Origin: Thermoflavifilum thermophilum | Lineage (GTDB): Bacteria > Bacteroidota > Bacteroidia > Chitinophagales > Chitinophagaceae | Reading direction: 5' to 3' | NCBI RefSeq assembly: GCF_900116565.1 | Contig: NZ_FPCJ01000001.1 | Coordinates: forward strand, 930,001-994,000 | Length of the DNA stretch: 64,000 nt | Shown: one piece after another, positions 27,579-36,365 of the stretch | How positions within the stretch are numbered: position 1 is the first letter of the stretch | Layout of the letters: every line of letters begins with the position of its first letter | Program-made: the position numbers and the translations under genes | Notes under the pieces: generated by a model | The model's database searches: none | What the model was told of the DNA's origin: nothing | The model's input: only the letters and a program-made list of their open reading frames with translations

Positions 27579-28991
27579 ATGAAACATTTGCTCCGCCACC
27601 TGTTGCTCTGCCTGCTTTGTACAGGATTGATTGCCGATGGGTTTGCCCAGTCACACCGCATTCGCATTCATATCCGGAACCTGAAGGATACCATTCTTTA
27701 CCTCGGAAATTATTACGGAAGCAAAACCTACATCACTGATTCCACCCGCATTGATCATCAGGGAGTGGCTGTATTTGCAGGTGCAGATCTGCTGCCTCCG
27801 GGGATTTACTTTGTTCTGATGCCCGACCGGCAACATTTTTTTGAAATGCTGATGCCACCGCACAATCAGCAATTTGAGATTACGGCCGATACCGCTTATC
27901 TGAATCAGGTCGTCTTCACCCATTCACCCGACAACGAAGCCTTTGTAGCCTACAATCAATTCCTGTCACATATCCAACAGCAACTTGAAGAAAAACGGAA
28001 AACTATACACGATAGCCTGCAGCTGCAACAGTTGCAAGAAGATGTGCTGAAAAAAATCAAAGATTATCGCTTACAATGGATACACAATCATCCCGAAAGC
28101 ATGCTGGCCACCCTGTTCAGGGGCATGATGGATCCTGAACCTTCACCGGAAGAGCAACGGCAAGGAGAAAAGATAGATTCACTCTTTGCCTATCACTATC
28201 TCAAAGCCCATTATTGGGATCAGCTGTCGCTCACCGATAGCATGTGGTTGCGTACACCCATCCTAGAAGGCCGGCTGAACCGGTATTTTTCGCAGCTTGT
28301 GCCTCCCCAGCCCGATTCCATCAATGCGGCAGCCGATGCCCTGCTGGAAAAAGCCCGCACCAATTTCCCTATGTACAAATTCATTCTGTGGTGGCTTACC
28401 TACACATTTGAGAATTCGCCCTACATGGGTATGGATGCAGTTTTTGTGCATCTGGTTGAAAAATATTTCATGCCACCTGCACGCACAGACTGGCTGAGTG
28501 AATCCATTCGTCAAAAGCTGATTCAGCGTGCTTATCAGCTTTCTCCCAACCTGATCGGCGAAACCGCTCCCAATCTGCTGCTGCGCGATACCCTGCAACA
28601 CATTTATCAACTCGATACGATTCGTGCACCTTACCTGCTGCTGGTTTTCTGGGATCCCACCTGTGGCCATTGCATCCGTCAGGTGCCGCGTTTGGACTCT
28701 GCCTGGCGAGCCGATTGGCAACAGATGGGCGTTAAAATGATCGGCATCCTTGCTGATGGCACCCCTCAGCAGTGGAAAGATTTTATGCATCAACATCATC
28801 TCACCGGCTGGCTGCATTTGTATGACCCCGACAATAGCAGTCACTTCCGTCAGCTATATGATGTATATGAAACACCTGTAACTTACCTGTTGGATGCACA
28901 AAAAAGAATCATTGCCAAAAAGCTTGACGTAGAGGGACTTTCCGCCTTTCTGCATCATCTCCGTGAAACTGCTTCTGCATCCACTCCATGA
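27579..28991 (+). CDS. exported TlpA-like thiol-disulfide oxidoreductase
   Basis: A 470-residue protein with a signal peptide (about 1-23). An N-terminal beta-rich domain like DUF4369 (about 25-110) is followed by a helical region resembling DUF5106 and a C-terminal thioredoxin fold. The redox motif is CGHC (C362-C365) in WDPTCGHCIRQ, with a cis-Pro segment ETPVTYLLD later. Such proteins are common in Bacteroidota and reduce or exchange disulfides in the periplasm; the partner is unknown. It is divergent from rlmD. Confidence 0.88.
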   Translation: MKHLLRHLLLCLLCTGLIADGFAQSHRIRIHIRNLKDTILYLGNYYGSKTYITDSTRIDHQGVAVFAGADLLPPGIYFVLMPDRQHFFEMLMPPHNQQFEITADTAYLNQVVFTHSPDNEAFVAYNQFLSHIQQQLEEKRKTIHDSLQLQQLQEDVLKKIKDYRLQWIHNHPESMLATLFRGMMDPEPSPEEQRQGEKIDSLFAYHYLKAHYWDQLSLTDSMWLRTPILEGRLNRYFSQLVPPQPDSINAAADALLEKARTNFPMYKFILWWLTYTFENSPYMGMDAVFVHLVEKYFMPPARTDWLSESIRQKLIQRAYQLSPNLIGETAPNLLLRDTLQHIYQLDTIRAPYLLLVFWDPTCGHCIRQVPRLDSAWRADWQQMGVKMIGILADGTPQQWKDFMHQHHLTGWLHLYDPDNSSHFRQLYDVYETPVTYLLDAQKRIIAKKLDVEGLSAFLHHLRETASASTP

Positions 28992-29086
28992 TTTTGGCAC
29001 ATAATTCGTTATCCAGTATTTCGATTGTTAGCTATACCCGATTGCAGGGTGATCGGAATTGATTACATCACATTAAAAACTTTTGT

Positions 29087-29788
29087 ATGAAACACGTAAA
29101 CTTGAAGCATTTCAAATTAGCAAAATCTGCTTTGCCATTGCTGATGGCATGGATGAACTTCGTTTGGTTTTCTGCTTCTGCACAACAAGCTGATCCGTTA
29201 AATACCATCAATCAACCTCCTGCAACTGCAAGCTTTGGGATTAAAGTAGGGCCTAATTTCTCAAGCGTTACCACCAAGTTGTCGGGCTCCAAAGAAACCA
29301 GCAACCTGCTTACCAGCATCAGTGGAGGTGTGTATGTAAATGTTCCATTGGCTCCAGAGTTTTATTTGCAACCTGCTTTGTTGTTTGAACAGAAAGGAGG
29401 GAAAAAAGTATATGGTAACAATTCAGATGAAATGTTTCGTTTAAATTACCTGACGCTGCCCATCAATTTTACTTTTGCACCAGCTGTGGGTACGGGCCAA
29501 TGGATGGTGGGCGTGGGCCCGTATTTCGGATATGGCTTATCGGGTACCCACTCGGGTAGTTTTGCCGATTCTCTGTTTACCTTTTCCCACGATCCATTTT
29601 CGGGAGATTATGGATTAAAACGTTTTGATGCGGGTTTGAACGTGCTGATCGGCTATCAAACGGCCAATGGTATCAACTTCGGCGTACAAAGCGAACTGGG
29701 TTTGGTGAATCTGCTGAAAAATGGAGATAGTGACAACGGCTTCCGCAATACCTCGTTCCAGGTTACAATAGGTTATACGTTTAAGTAA
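29087..29788 (+). CDS. outer-membrane beta-barrel protein (PorT/OMP_b-brl_2-like)
   Basis: A 233-residue protein with a signal peptide ending near SASAQQ (about residue 33) and a small beta-barrel: GIKVGPNFSSV, PEFYLQPALLFEQKGGKK, NYLTLPINFTF, VGVGPYFGYGLSG, FDAGLNVLIGYQ, and a final strand FQVTIGYTFK. This is the typical porin-family small barrel of Bacteroidota with no assigned substrate. It is followed by a strong terminator. Confidence 0.85.
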   Translation: MKHVNLKHFKLAKSALPLLMAWMNFVWFSASAQQADPLNTINQPPATASFGIKVGPNFSSVTTKLSGSKETSNLLTSISGGVYVNVPLAPEFYLQPALLFEQKGGKKVYGNNSDEMFRLNYLTLPINFTFAPAVGTGQWMVGVGPYFGYGLSGTHSGSFADSLFTFSHDPFSGDYGLKRFDAGLNVLIGYQTANGINFGVQSELGLVNLLKNGDSDNGFRNTSFQVTIGYTFK

Positions 29789-29816
29789 TTTTTCATTTCA
29801 CCTCTGCACCTGATCG

Positions 29817-29848
29817 GGCCGGCGCACCTTACAGCCGGCCTGTTTTTT
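29817..29848 (+). terminator. rho-independent terminator of the outer-membrane barrel gene
   Basis: Stem GGCCGGC / GCCGGCC (29817-29823 and 29834-29840), 10-nt loop, then TGTTTTTT. The T-run touches the stop codon of the convergent metF. Confidence 0.82.
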
Positions 29849-30800
29849 AAAGGATTTCTGCCAATGCTTTTTTAATGACTTCCGGTTTGCCCAGGGTGTA
29901 ATAATGCAACACAGGGACCCCAAATTTGATTAACTCACGCGATTGATACACCAGCCATTCTTTGCCCACTTCTTCCACTTCTTTGTCATTTTTACATTTC
30001 ATGATTTCTGTACACAATTCCGCAGGAATATCCACATGAAATACGCGAGGAAGCATGGATAGCTGCTTGCGTGATGTAATGGGCTTCAATCCGGGAATAA
30101 TCGGCACATCAATTCCCTTCTCCCTGCAGCGTTTTACAAAATCATAATACTTCTGGTTATCAAAAAACATTTGTGTGACCACATAATGAGCACCTTTATC
30201 AATTTTTTGCTTGAGATAATACAGATCGGTTTCCAGGTTGGGCGCTTCATAATGTTTTTCGGGGTAGCCGGCTACGCCGATGCAAAAATTGGTTTTGACA
30301 CCATCAATTAGATCTTCTTCCAGATAGATGCCGTGGTTCATATTTACCACCTGCTCGATGAGTTCTACGGCATAGCGGTGCCCGCCGGGTTCCGGTTCAA
30401 AATAAGCTTCATTTTTCGGAGGGTCGCCCCGCAGCAACAGTACATTATCAATGCCCAGAAAATTCAGGTCAATCAGTGCATTTTCTGTTTCTTCCTTCGT
30501 GAAACCGCCACAAATCAGGTGCGGTACAGCATCTACCTTGTAATGATTCATGATAGCCGCACAGATGCCTACAGTGCCGGGCCGCTTGCGAATTTCCACT
30601 TTTTCAAATGAGCCATCCGGCTTTTTTTTAAACATGAATTCGCTGCGGTGATAGGTAACATTGATATAGGCAGGGTTAAACTCCATCAGAGGGTCCAGAT
30701 GCTGATAGATAGATTCAATGCTTTTGCCTTTCAAAGGCGGCAAAATTTCGAAAGAAATCAATGTTTTTTGGGCTTTTCGAATATGTTCCGTCACGTGCAT
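29847..30800 (-). CDS. metF: methylenetetrahydrofolate reductase
   Basis: A 317-residue FAD enzyme that reduces 5,10-methylene-THF to 5-methyl-THF for methionine synthesis. Conserved parts are SFEILPPLKG at the N-terminus with the catalytic Glu, NVTYHRSEF, HLICGGFTKEE, LRGDPPKN, FCIGVAGYPEKH and VTQMFFDNQKYYDF. Length is usual for the bacterial single-domain enzyme. It is divergent from lptB, with separate -7 elements in the 68-bp space. Confidence 0.96.
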   Translation of the reverse strand: MHVTEHIRKAQKTLISFEILPPLKGKSIESIYQHLDPLMEFNPAYINVTYHRSEFMFKKKPDGSFEKVEIRKRPGTVGICAAIMNHYKVDAVPHLICGGFTKEETENALIDLNFLGIDNVLLLRGDPPKNEAYFEPEPGGHRYAVELIEQVVNMNHGIYLEEDLIDGVKTNFCIGVAGYPEKHYEAPNLETDLYYLKQKIDKGAHYVVTQMFFDNQKYYDFVKRCREKGIDVPIIPGLKPITSRKQLSMLPRVFHVDIPAELCTEIMKCKNDKEVEEVGKEWLVYQSRELIKFGVPVLHYYTLGKPEVIKKALAEIL

Positions 30801-30822
30801 GCAGGGTAATTTGAAATTTTTG

Positions 30823-30830
30823 CAAAGGTA
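30823..30830 (-). promoter_or_regulatory. -7 promoter element of metF (TACCTTTG)
   Basis: Minus-strand TAnnTTTG match 22 nt before the metF ATG. No S-adenosylmethionine riboswitch fits in the remaining leader. Confidence 0.55.
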
Positions 30831-30846
30831 GCAAGTTCGAAATTCT

Positions 30847-30854
30847 TATTTTTG
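30847..30854 (+). promoter_or_regulatory. -7 promoter element of lptB (TATTTTTG)
   Basis: TAnnTTTG match 14 nt before the lptB ATG; it lies 16 bp from the divergent metF element. Confidence 0.5.
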
Positions 30855-30868
30855 CTTGGTTTCACCGT

Positions 30869-31627
30869 ATGCTGCAGAAAATTTTCACCCGGAATCTGAT
30901 TAAGCATTATGGCAACCGGACGGTTGTCAATGCAGTTTCCATTGACGTAACCCAGGGTGAAATTGTGGGCCTGCTGGGGCCCAACGGGGCGGGTAAAACC
31001 ACCACTTTTTACATGGTTGTGGGACTGATTAAGCCCGATGAAGGCCAGGTATTTCTGAACGATCAGGATATCACCCGGCTACCGATGTACAAAAGAGCGC
31101 AAATGGGCATTGGCTACCTCCCGCAGGAAGCTTCCGTATTCCGCAATCTGAGCGTGGAAGACAATATCCTGGCTGTGCTGGAGATGAAAGGCCTGAGCAA
31201 AAAGGAACAAAGAGAAAAGCTGGAATCCCTGTTGGAAGAATTTCACCTGCAACATGTGCGCAAGAGCCACGGCAATGTGTTGAGCGGTGGCGAGCGCCGC
31301 CGTACGGAAATTGCGCGATCGCTGGCTGTCGATCCCAAGTTTATTTTGCTGGATGAACCTTTTGCAGGTATTGATCCTATTGCAGTCGAGGATATTCAAT
31401 CCATCGTAGCCAGGCTGAAATATAAAAACATCGGCATTCTGATTACCGATCACAACGTGCAGGAAACCTTGTCAATTACCGACAGGGCCTATTTATTGTT
31501 TGAGGGAAAAATTCTGAAATCGGGTACAGCTGAAGAACTGGCGGCAGATGAACAGGTGAGAAAAGTATATTTAGGACAGAATTTTGTGTTGCGCAGAAAG
31601 GACCATCTGGCTGCTGCAAGCCGGTAG
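30869..31627 (+). CDS. lptB: LPS export ABC transporter ATP-binding protein LptB
   Basis: A 252-residue ATPase of the LptBFG complex that drives lipopolysaccharide export. Walker A is GPNGAGKTT (37-45), the Q-loop/PQEASVF segment typical of LptB follows, the signature is [15 protein letters not shown], Walker B is [13 protein letters not shown], and the H-loop is ITDHN. The [11 protein letters not shown] and FAGIDPIAV wording separates LptB from branched-chain amino-acid ATPases. lptF/lptG/lptA are not in the window. Confidence 0.94.
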   Translation: MLQKIFTRNLIKHYGNRTVVNAVSIDVTQGEIVGLLGPNGAGKTTTFYMVVGLIKPDEGQVFLNDQDITRLPMYKRAQMGIGYLPQEASVFRNLSVEDNILAVLEMKGLSKKEQREKLESLLEEFHLQHVRKSHGNVLSGGERRRTEIARSLAVDPKFILLDEPFAGIDPIAVEDIQSIVARLKYKNIGILITDHNVQETLSITDRAYLLFEGKILKSGTAEELAADEQVRKVYLGQNFVLRRKDHLAAASR

Positions 31628-31672
31628 GAAGTTTCATCACATCACCCAATCATGAGCAAGTATTCTGCAATA

Positions 31673-31680
31673 TATATTTG
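31673..31680 (+). promoter_or_regulatory. -7 promoter element before the GH3 gene (TATATTTG)
   Basis: TAnnTTTG match 76 nt before the ATG at 31757; implies a leader of about 70 nt. Confidence 0.4.
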
Positions 31681-31756
31681 GCATTTGCACCATGCATCAG
31701 CTATGCACAATTTTGCTGTGCAAATGATGCAGATTGTATCCAACGCATGATGAAGT

Positions 31757-33340
31757 ATGAAAAAATTACTAAGTCCTGCCTTATCACAAATTGCACGCCT
31801 CCGTTGGGGGCGCATTGAATATTTCATCAACAACCCCTTTGAAGTGCAGCAACAATGGCTGCAGCAACTGCTTTCTGCAGCACAATACACGGTATTTGGC
31901 CGTGAATACCGTTTTTCGCAAATCCATACCCTACAAGAATACAAACAGCAAGTACCTGTTCATGATTATGAATCATTGAAGCCCTATATTTTCCGCATCA
32001 TGGAAGGCGAACAGAATGTACTGTGGAATACGCCTATCAGATGGTTTGCCAAGTCAAGCGGCACCACCAGCGATAAAAGCAAATTTATTCCCGTAAGTTC
32101 AGAAAGCCTGCAGGAATGCCATTACCGCGCAGGCAGAGACGTAATCTCCATTTACTATAAAAATTTTCCCGACTCCGATTTGCTTACCGGAAAAGGCCTG
32201 GTCATTGGCGGCAGTCATCAGGTAAACAAACTCAATGAAGCTTCCTATTACGGCGATCTCAGTGCAGTCATGCTGCAGAATATGCCGTTTTACGGTCAGC
32301 TGATTCGTACACCCGATCTTTCCATTGCTTTGATGGACGAATGGGAAGAAAAAATTAACCGGATGGCATATACCACCATTCAGGAAAATGTAACCTCCAT
32401 TGCCGGCGTGCCCACCTGGACGATGGTACTGATCAAAAAAATCTTCGAGATTACCGGTACGCAAAACCTGCTGGACGTGTGGCCCAATCTGGAATTGTAT
32501 ATGCATGGCGGCGTGAGCTTTACACCTTATCGCAGCCAGTTTCACAAGCTTATCCCTTCCCCGCATATGCATTATCTGGAAACCTACAATGCATCGGAAG
32601 GATTTTTTGCAGCACAGGATCAATTGTGTGATGCATTGTGTACTTCATCTGATGAGGTTGATCCGGCCAATGCTTCGCCTGGTATGTTATTGTTTTTAAA
32701 CCACGGCATCTATTATGAATTCATGCCTATGGAAGAACTTGGAAAAGACAATCCCCAAACCTTGAGCCTGCGCGAAGTAGAAACCGGACAATCCTATGCA
32801 CTTGTAATCAGCACCAATGGCGGATTGTGGCGCTATCTGATCGGCGATACCATCGAATTTGTATCGTTACAGCCGTTCCGCATTCGGGTTACCGGGCGAA
32901 CCAAATCATTTATCAACGCCTTTGGCGAAGAAGTAGTGGTGGAAAATGCTGATCGGGCAATAGCCGAAGCATGCAAACATACTGGCGCACAGGTAAGTGA
33001 TTACACGGCTGCTCCTTTGTTCTTTGAACAACAATCTGTTGGCGCTCATGAATGGTTGATAGAATTTGAAATTCCGCCCGATTCTTTATCCCGTTTCACA
33101 GAAATTCTCGACCGTACATTGCAATCCATCAATTCCGATTATGAGGCCAAACGATATAAAAACATAGCCCTTCATCCACCTGTAGTCATTCCCGTTCCCA
33201 GAGGCACTTTTCATCAATGGTTAAAGCTCAAACGCAAACTGGGTGGCCAACATAAGGTGCCCCGGTTGAATAATAACAGGCAAATGATTGAAGAAATCAA
33301 ATCCATTTTCCTTAAGCAAACAGATCAACACTTGTTTTAA
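31757..33340 (+). CDS. GH3 auxin-responsive promoter family protein (acyl-adenylate-forming enzyme)
   Basis: A 527-residue member of the GH3 family, named after plant enzymes that conjugate hormones to amino acids. The ATP/AMP site is AKSSGTTSDKSKFIPVS (about 96-112); YNASEGFFAAQD and the YALVISTNGGLWRYLIGDTIEF segment are also family-typical. Bacterial members are frequent in Bacteroidota and their acyl substrate is unknown to me. It is followed by fabG after 21 bp, which suggests a lipid or fatty-acid link (inference). Confidence 0.88.
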   Translation: MKKLLSPALSQIARLRWGRIEYFINNPFEVQQQWLQQLLSAAQYTVFGREYRFSQIHTLQEYKQQVPVHDYESLKPYIFRIMEGEQNVLWNTPIRWFAKSSGTTSDKSKFIPVSSESLQECHYRAGRDVISIYYKNFPDSDLLTGKGLVIGGSHQVNKLNEASYYGDLSAVMLQNMPFYGQLIRTPDLSIALMDEWEEKINRMAYTTIQENVTSIAGVPTWTMVLIKKIFEITGTQNLLDVWPNLELYMHGGVSFTPYRSQFHKLIPSPHMHYLETYNASEGFFAAQDQLCDALCTSSDEVDPANASPGMLLFLNHGIYYEFMPMEELGKDNPQTLSLREVETGQSYALVISTNGGLWRYLIGDTIEFVSLQPFRIRVTGRTKSFINAFGEEVVVENADRAIAEACKHTGAQVSDYTAAPLFFEQQSVGAHEWLIEFEIPPDSLSRFTEILDRTLQSINSDYEAKRYKNIALHPPVVIPVPRGTFHQWLKLKRKLGGQHKVPRLNNNRQMIEEIKSIFLKQTDQHLF

Positions 33341-33361
33341 TTTGCCCAAAACTCATGCATT

Positions 33362-34117
33362 ATGGCGTTGTTAACCAACCAGGTAGCTTTGATTACCGGC
33401 GCGAGCCGTGGCATTGGCGAGGCCATTGCACTGAAACTGGCTTCTGAAGGAGCTCACATTGCTTTCACCTATGTGAGTGAACGTTCAGCTGAAAAAGCTC
33501 AGCAACTGGTTCAACAAATTCAGCAAATGGGTGTACAGGCAAAAGCCTGGCAATCCAATGCAGCTGATTATACACAGGCTGAACAATTGGTAAATGAAGT
33601 GCTTCAGCATTTCGGTAGAATTGATATCTGTGTGAACAATGCAGGCATATCCAAAGATAATCTGCTGCTGCGGCTCACGCCCGAACAATGGGACGAAGTG
33701 CTGAATACCAATCTGAAAAGTGTGTACAACATTACCCGCCAGGTTATCAAACCCATGATGAAAGCCCGTTCCGGCAGCATCATCAACATGAGTTCTATTG
33801 TGGGCATAAAAGGCAATGCCGGACAAAGCAGCTATGCCGCTTCCAAGGCGGGTATCATCGGTTTTACCAAATCCATTGCACAGGAGCTGGGAAGCCGTCA
33901 GATCCGCTGCAACGCCGTAGCTCCCGGCTTTATCGAAACCGATATGACAGCCTATCTACATGAGGGCGGACAGGGTGAGAATTATCTGAAAAATATCCCC
34001 CTCGGCCGCTTCGGAAAAGCCGAAGATGTAGCTAATGTGGTATTGTTTCTCGCTTCACCGCTCAGCAGTTATGTGACCGGGCAGGTAATCAGCGTATGCG
34101 GTGGATTGCTGATGTAA
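33362..34117 (+). CDS. fabG: 3-oxoacyl-[ACP] reductase
   Basis: A 251-residue short-chain dehydrogenase. The NADPH site is TGASRGIGEAI, NNAG is at NNAGISKDNLLLRL, and the catalytic Ser-Tyr-Lys is in NMSSIVG and YAASKAG. The NNAGISKDNLLLRL and NAVAPGFIETDMT wording is that of FabG, which reduces beta-ketoacyl-ACP in fatty-acid elongation. Other SDR substrates cannot be excluded because no other fab gene is adjacent. Confidence 0.9.
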   Translation: MALLTNQVALITGASRGIGEAIALKLASEGAHIAFTYVSERSAEKAQQLVQQIQQMGVQAKAWQSNAADYTQAEQLVNEVLQHFGRIDICVNNAGISKDNLLLRLTPEQWDEVLNTNLKSVYNITRQVIKPMMKARSGSIINMSSIVGIKGNAGQSSYAASKAGIIGFTKSIAQELGSRQIRCNAVAPGFIETDMTAYLHEGGQGENYLKNIPLGRFGKAEDVANVVLFLASPLSSYVTGQVISVCGGLLM

Positions 34118-34155
34118 CATAATCCCGGGATGTAAATTTATCCGGCATTAAGCCT

Positions 34156-34163
34156 TACTTTTG
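34156..34163 (+). promoter_or_regulatory. -7 promoter element of sucD (TACTTTTG)
   Basis: TAnnTTTG match 38 nt before the sucD ATG. Confidence 0.5.
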
Positions 34164-34201
34164 CAGGTAGAATTGATCATTCCGCTGACTAAATCTTCAT
34201 C

Positions 34202-35083
34202 ATGAGCGTACTGGTTAACAAACAAAGCAGAGTTATTGTACAAGGTTTCACCGGCACAGAAGGCACTTTTCACGCCACACAAATGATTGAATACGGAACA
34301 CAGGTAGTAGGAGGTGTTACCCCCGGAAAAGGCGGTAAAATGCACCTGGATCGTCCGGTATTTAATACGGTGGAAGAAGCTGTGAAAGCCACCCAGGCAA
34401 ATGTATCTATCATCTTCGTTCCGCCTGCCTTTGCTGCAGATGCTATTCTGGAAGCCGCATTTGCGGGTATTCCGCTGGTAGTATGTATTACCGAAGGCAT
34501 TCCGGTGCAAGATATGGTGAAGGTAAAACACATGCTCAAGAGCACTTCCACCCGGCTAATCGGGCCCAATTGCCCGGGCGTGATTTCATCGGAAGAAGCC
34601 AAAGTAGGTATCATGCCAGGTTTTGTGTTCAAAAAAGGTCCTGTTGGCATTGTATCCCGTTCCGGCACATTGACCTACGAAGCTGCCGATCAGGTGGTAA
34701 AAGCCGGCCTGGGCATCAGCACAGCCATTGGCATTGGCGGCGATCCTATCATTGGCACCTCTACCCTGGAAGCCATTCAGCTGTTTATGGATGATGAAGA
34801 AACAAGGGCCATTGTGATGATTGGCGAGATCGGAGGCAGCATGGAAGCTGAAGCAGCTCGCTGGGCCAAAACATATGCTACCAAACCCATCATCGGATTC
34901 ATAGCCGGTCAAACGGCACCTCCCGGCCGCCGCATGGGCCATGCCGGCGCCATCGTGGGCGGATCAGAAGATACCGCCGCAGCCAAAATGGCTATCATGC
35001 GCGAATGTGGGATCCACGTGGTGGAAAGTCCGGCCGATATTGGCAAAACTGTGGCTCAAGTTTTGTCTGTACACGCTTCGTGA
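34202..35083 (+). CDS. sucD: succinyl-CoA synthetase alpha subunit
   Basis: A 293-residue CoA-binding subunit of the TCA-cycle enzyme that makes succinate with substrate-level phosphorylation. Conserved segments are [14 protein letters not shown] (CoA site), [29 protein letters not shown], and the phospho-His loop [13 protein letters not shown]. The sucC beta subunit is not adjacent. The CsaA-like gene follows 16 bp later. Confidence 0.96.
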   Translation: MSVLVNKQSRVIVQGFTGTEGTFHATQMIEYGTQVVGGVTPGKGGKMHLDRPVFNTVEEAVKATQANVSIIFVPPAFAADAILEAAFAGIPLVVCITEGIPVQDMVKVKHMLKSTSTRLIGPNCPGVISSEEAKVGIMPGFVFKKGPVGIVSRSGTLTYEAADQVVKAGLGISTAIGIGGDPIIGTSTLEAIQLFMDDEETRAIVMIGEIGGSMEAEAARWAKTYATKPIIGFIAGQTAPPGRRMGHAGAIVGGSEDTAAAKMAIMRECGIHVVESPADIGKTVAQVLSVHAS

Positions 35084-35099
35084 TTAAGTTCCCTGAACA

Positions 35100-35450
35100 A
35101 TGGAAAACAACCTTTTGCCACAAGCAACGTGGGACGACTTTGCCAGGCTGGATATTCGCGTAGGCACCATCTTAAAGGTTCAGCCTTTTCCTGAAGCGCG
35201 CAAGCCAGCCTATCAGCTCTGGATTGACTTTGGTCCCATCGGCATCAAATCATCTTCTGCACAGATTACCCGCCTGTATCACCCCGAAACCCTTATCGGC
35301 AGGCAGGTAATAGCCGTGGTGAATTTCCCGCCGAAACAAATTGCTCATTTTAAAAGTGAATGCCTTGTATTGGGCGTGATGGCCGAAAATCAAGAAGTGA
35401 TTTTGCTTCAGCCCGACCGACCCGTAGCCAACGGATTGCGCATCGGATAA
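35100..35450 (+). CDS. CsaA-like tRNA-binding domain protein
   Basis: A 116-residue protein made of one EMAP/tRNA-binding OB fold. FARLDIRVGTI, FPEARKPAYQLWIDFG and KSSSAQITRLY match the CsaA/YgjH family, which binds tRNA and has been proposed to act as an export chaperone in Bacillus. It is 16 bp after sucD and ends 1 bp before the convergent lspA stop. Confidence 0.9.
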   Translation: MENNLLPQATWDDFARLDIRVGTILKVQPFPEARKPAYQLWIDFGPIGIKSSSAQITRLYHPETLIGRQVIAVVNFPPKQIAHFKSECLVLGVMAENQEVILLQPDRPVANGLRIG

Positions 35451-35451
35451 A

Positions 35452-36135
35452 TTATCCACCCACAGACTGATTTTCAGACGAAGACAAAGAATGCTGCTCA
35501 GCGGGCTCGGCATTTGCAGGTGACGAGGCAACCGGCTTATGCAGCCAACGTTTCTGGAATAACAAAATAGCGATCACACCCACGGAAATGGAGGCATCGG
35601 AAATATTGAATACCGGTTGAAAAAAAATGAAATATTCTCCTCCCTTGAAAGGAATCCATCGAGGTAAAAAACCTTCATAAATCGGGAAATAAAGCATATC
35701 CACCACCTTGCCGTGGAGAAATCCGGCATATCCTCCGCCTTTGGGAAACAAATGAGCTACCACCCCATAATCACTTTCAGAAAATATCAATCCATAAAAC
35801 ATGCTATCCAGCAGGTTGCCAATAGCTCCCGCCAGAATCAGCGCCCCGCATATCACCAGGCCCTTGGGATAACCTTCCCGGATAATGCGATGCAATACGA
35901 AAAAACCAAAAATCACCGCTGCCAGCCGAAACAGGCTCAGCATCAGCTTGCCAGAAGGGCCGCCAAACTGCAGACCATAAGCCATGCCCTCATTTTCAAT
36001 GAAATGAATCCGAAACCAATGACCAATGACGGGAAATTCATCACCCAGCGCCATGTGGGTCTTCACCCAGATTTTCAAGGTCTGATCGGCAACCAGAATC
36101 AACGCAATCAGGAGGTAGGCATATTTCTTTTTCAA
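35452..36135 (-). CDS. lspA: lipoprotein signal peptidase (signal peptidase II)
   Basis: A 227-residue membrane aspartyl protease that cleaves prolipoproteins, needed for the many lipoproteins in this genome. Motifs are ADQTLK, ENEGMAYGL, AGAIGNLLDS with the first catalytic Asp, GKVVDML, and FNISDASISVG with the second. No ATG precedes TM1. The TTG at 36135 (then KKKYAYLLI) is chosen because a -7 element lies just upstream; the longer frame to 36309 would start upstream of that promoter. The C-terminus has a polar extension of about 35 residues. Confidence 0.92.
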   Translation of the reverse strand: MKKKYAYLLIALILVADQTLKIWVKTHMALGDEFPVIGHWFRIHFIENEGMAYGLQFGGPSGKLMLSLFRLAAVIFGFFVLHRIIREGYPKGLVICGALILAGAIGNLLDSMFYGLIFSESDYGVVAHLFPKGGGYAGFLHGKVVDMLYFPIYEGFLPRWIPFKGGEYFIFFQPVFNISDASISVGVIAILLFQKRWLHKPVASSPANAEPAEQHSLSSSENQSVGG

Positions 36136-36149
36136 AGCAAACCTTTTTG

Positions 36150-36157
36150 CAAAGGTA
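36150..36157 (-). promoter_or_regulatory. -7 promoter element of lspA (TACCTTTG)
   Basis: Minus-strand TAnnTTTG match 14 nt before the TTG start at 36135. Confidence 0.5.
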
Positions 36158-36365
36158 AGATCCAGGAGCTTTCCCCATGCACCATACTTATCGTTTGCCA
36201 GAATTTCGCATCCATCCATGCTCCCATTGGGGTCGAAGATTCCATTTTTGAAAACCATTCGGACTGCATATCTTTGCACGATTTTTTGGAAAAATTGAAC
36301 AATCTCCAATTAATCTCTGGTTCTTTTTAAATATTTCCTGAATTCTTAATGCTGGTCTGAAAGCA

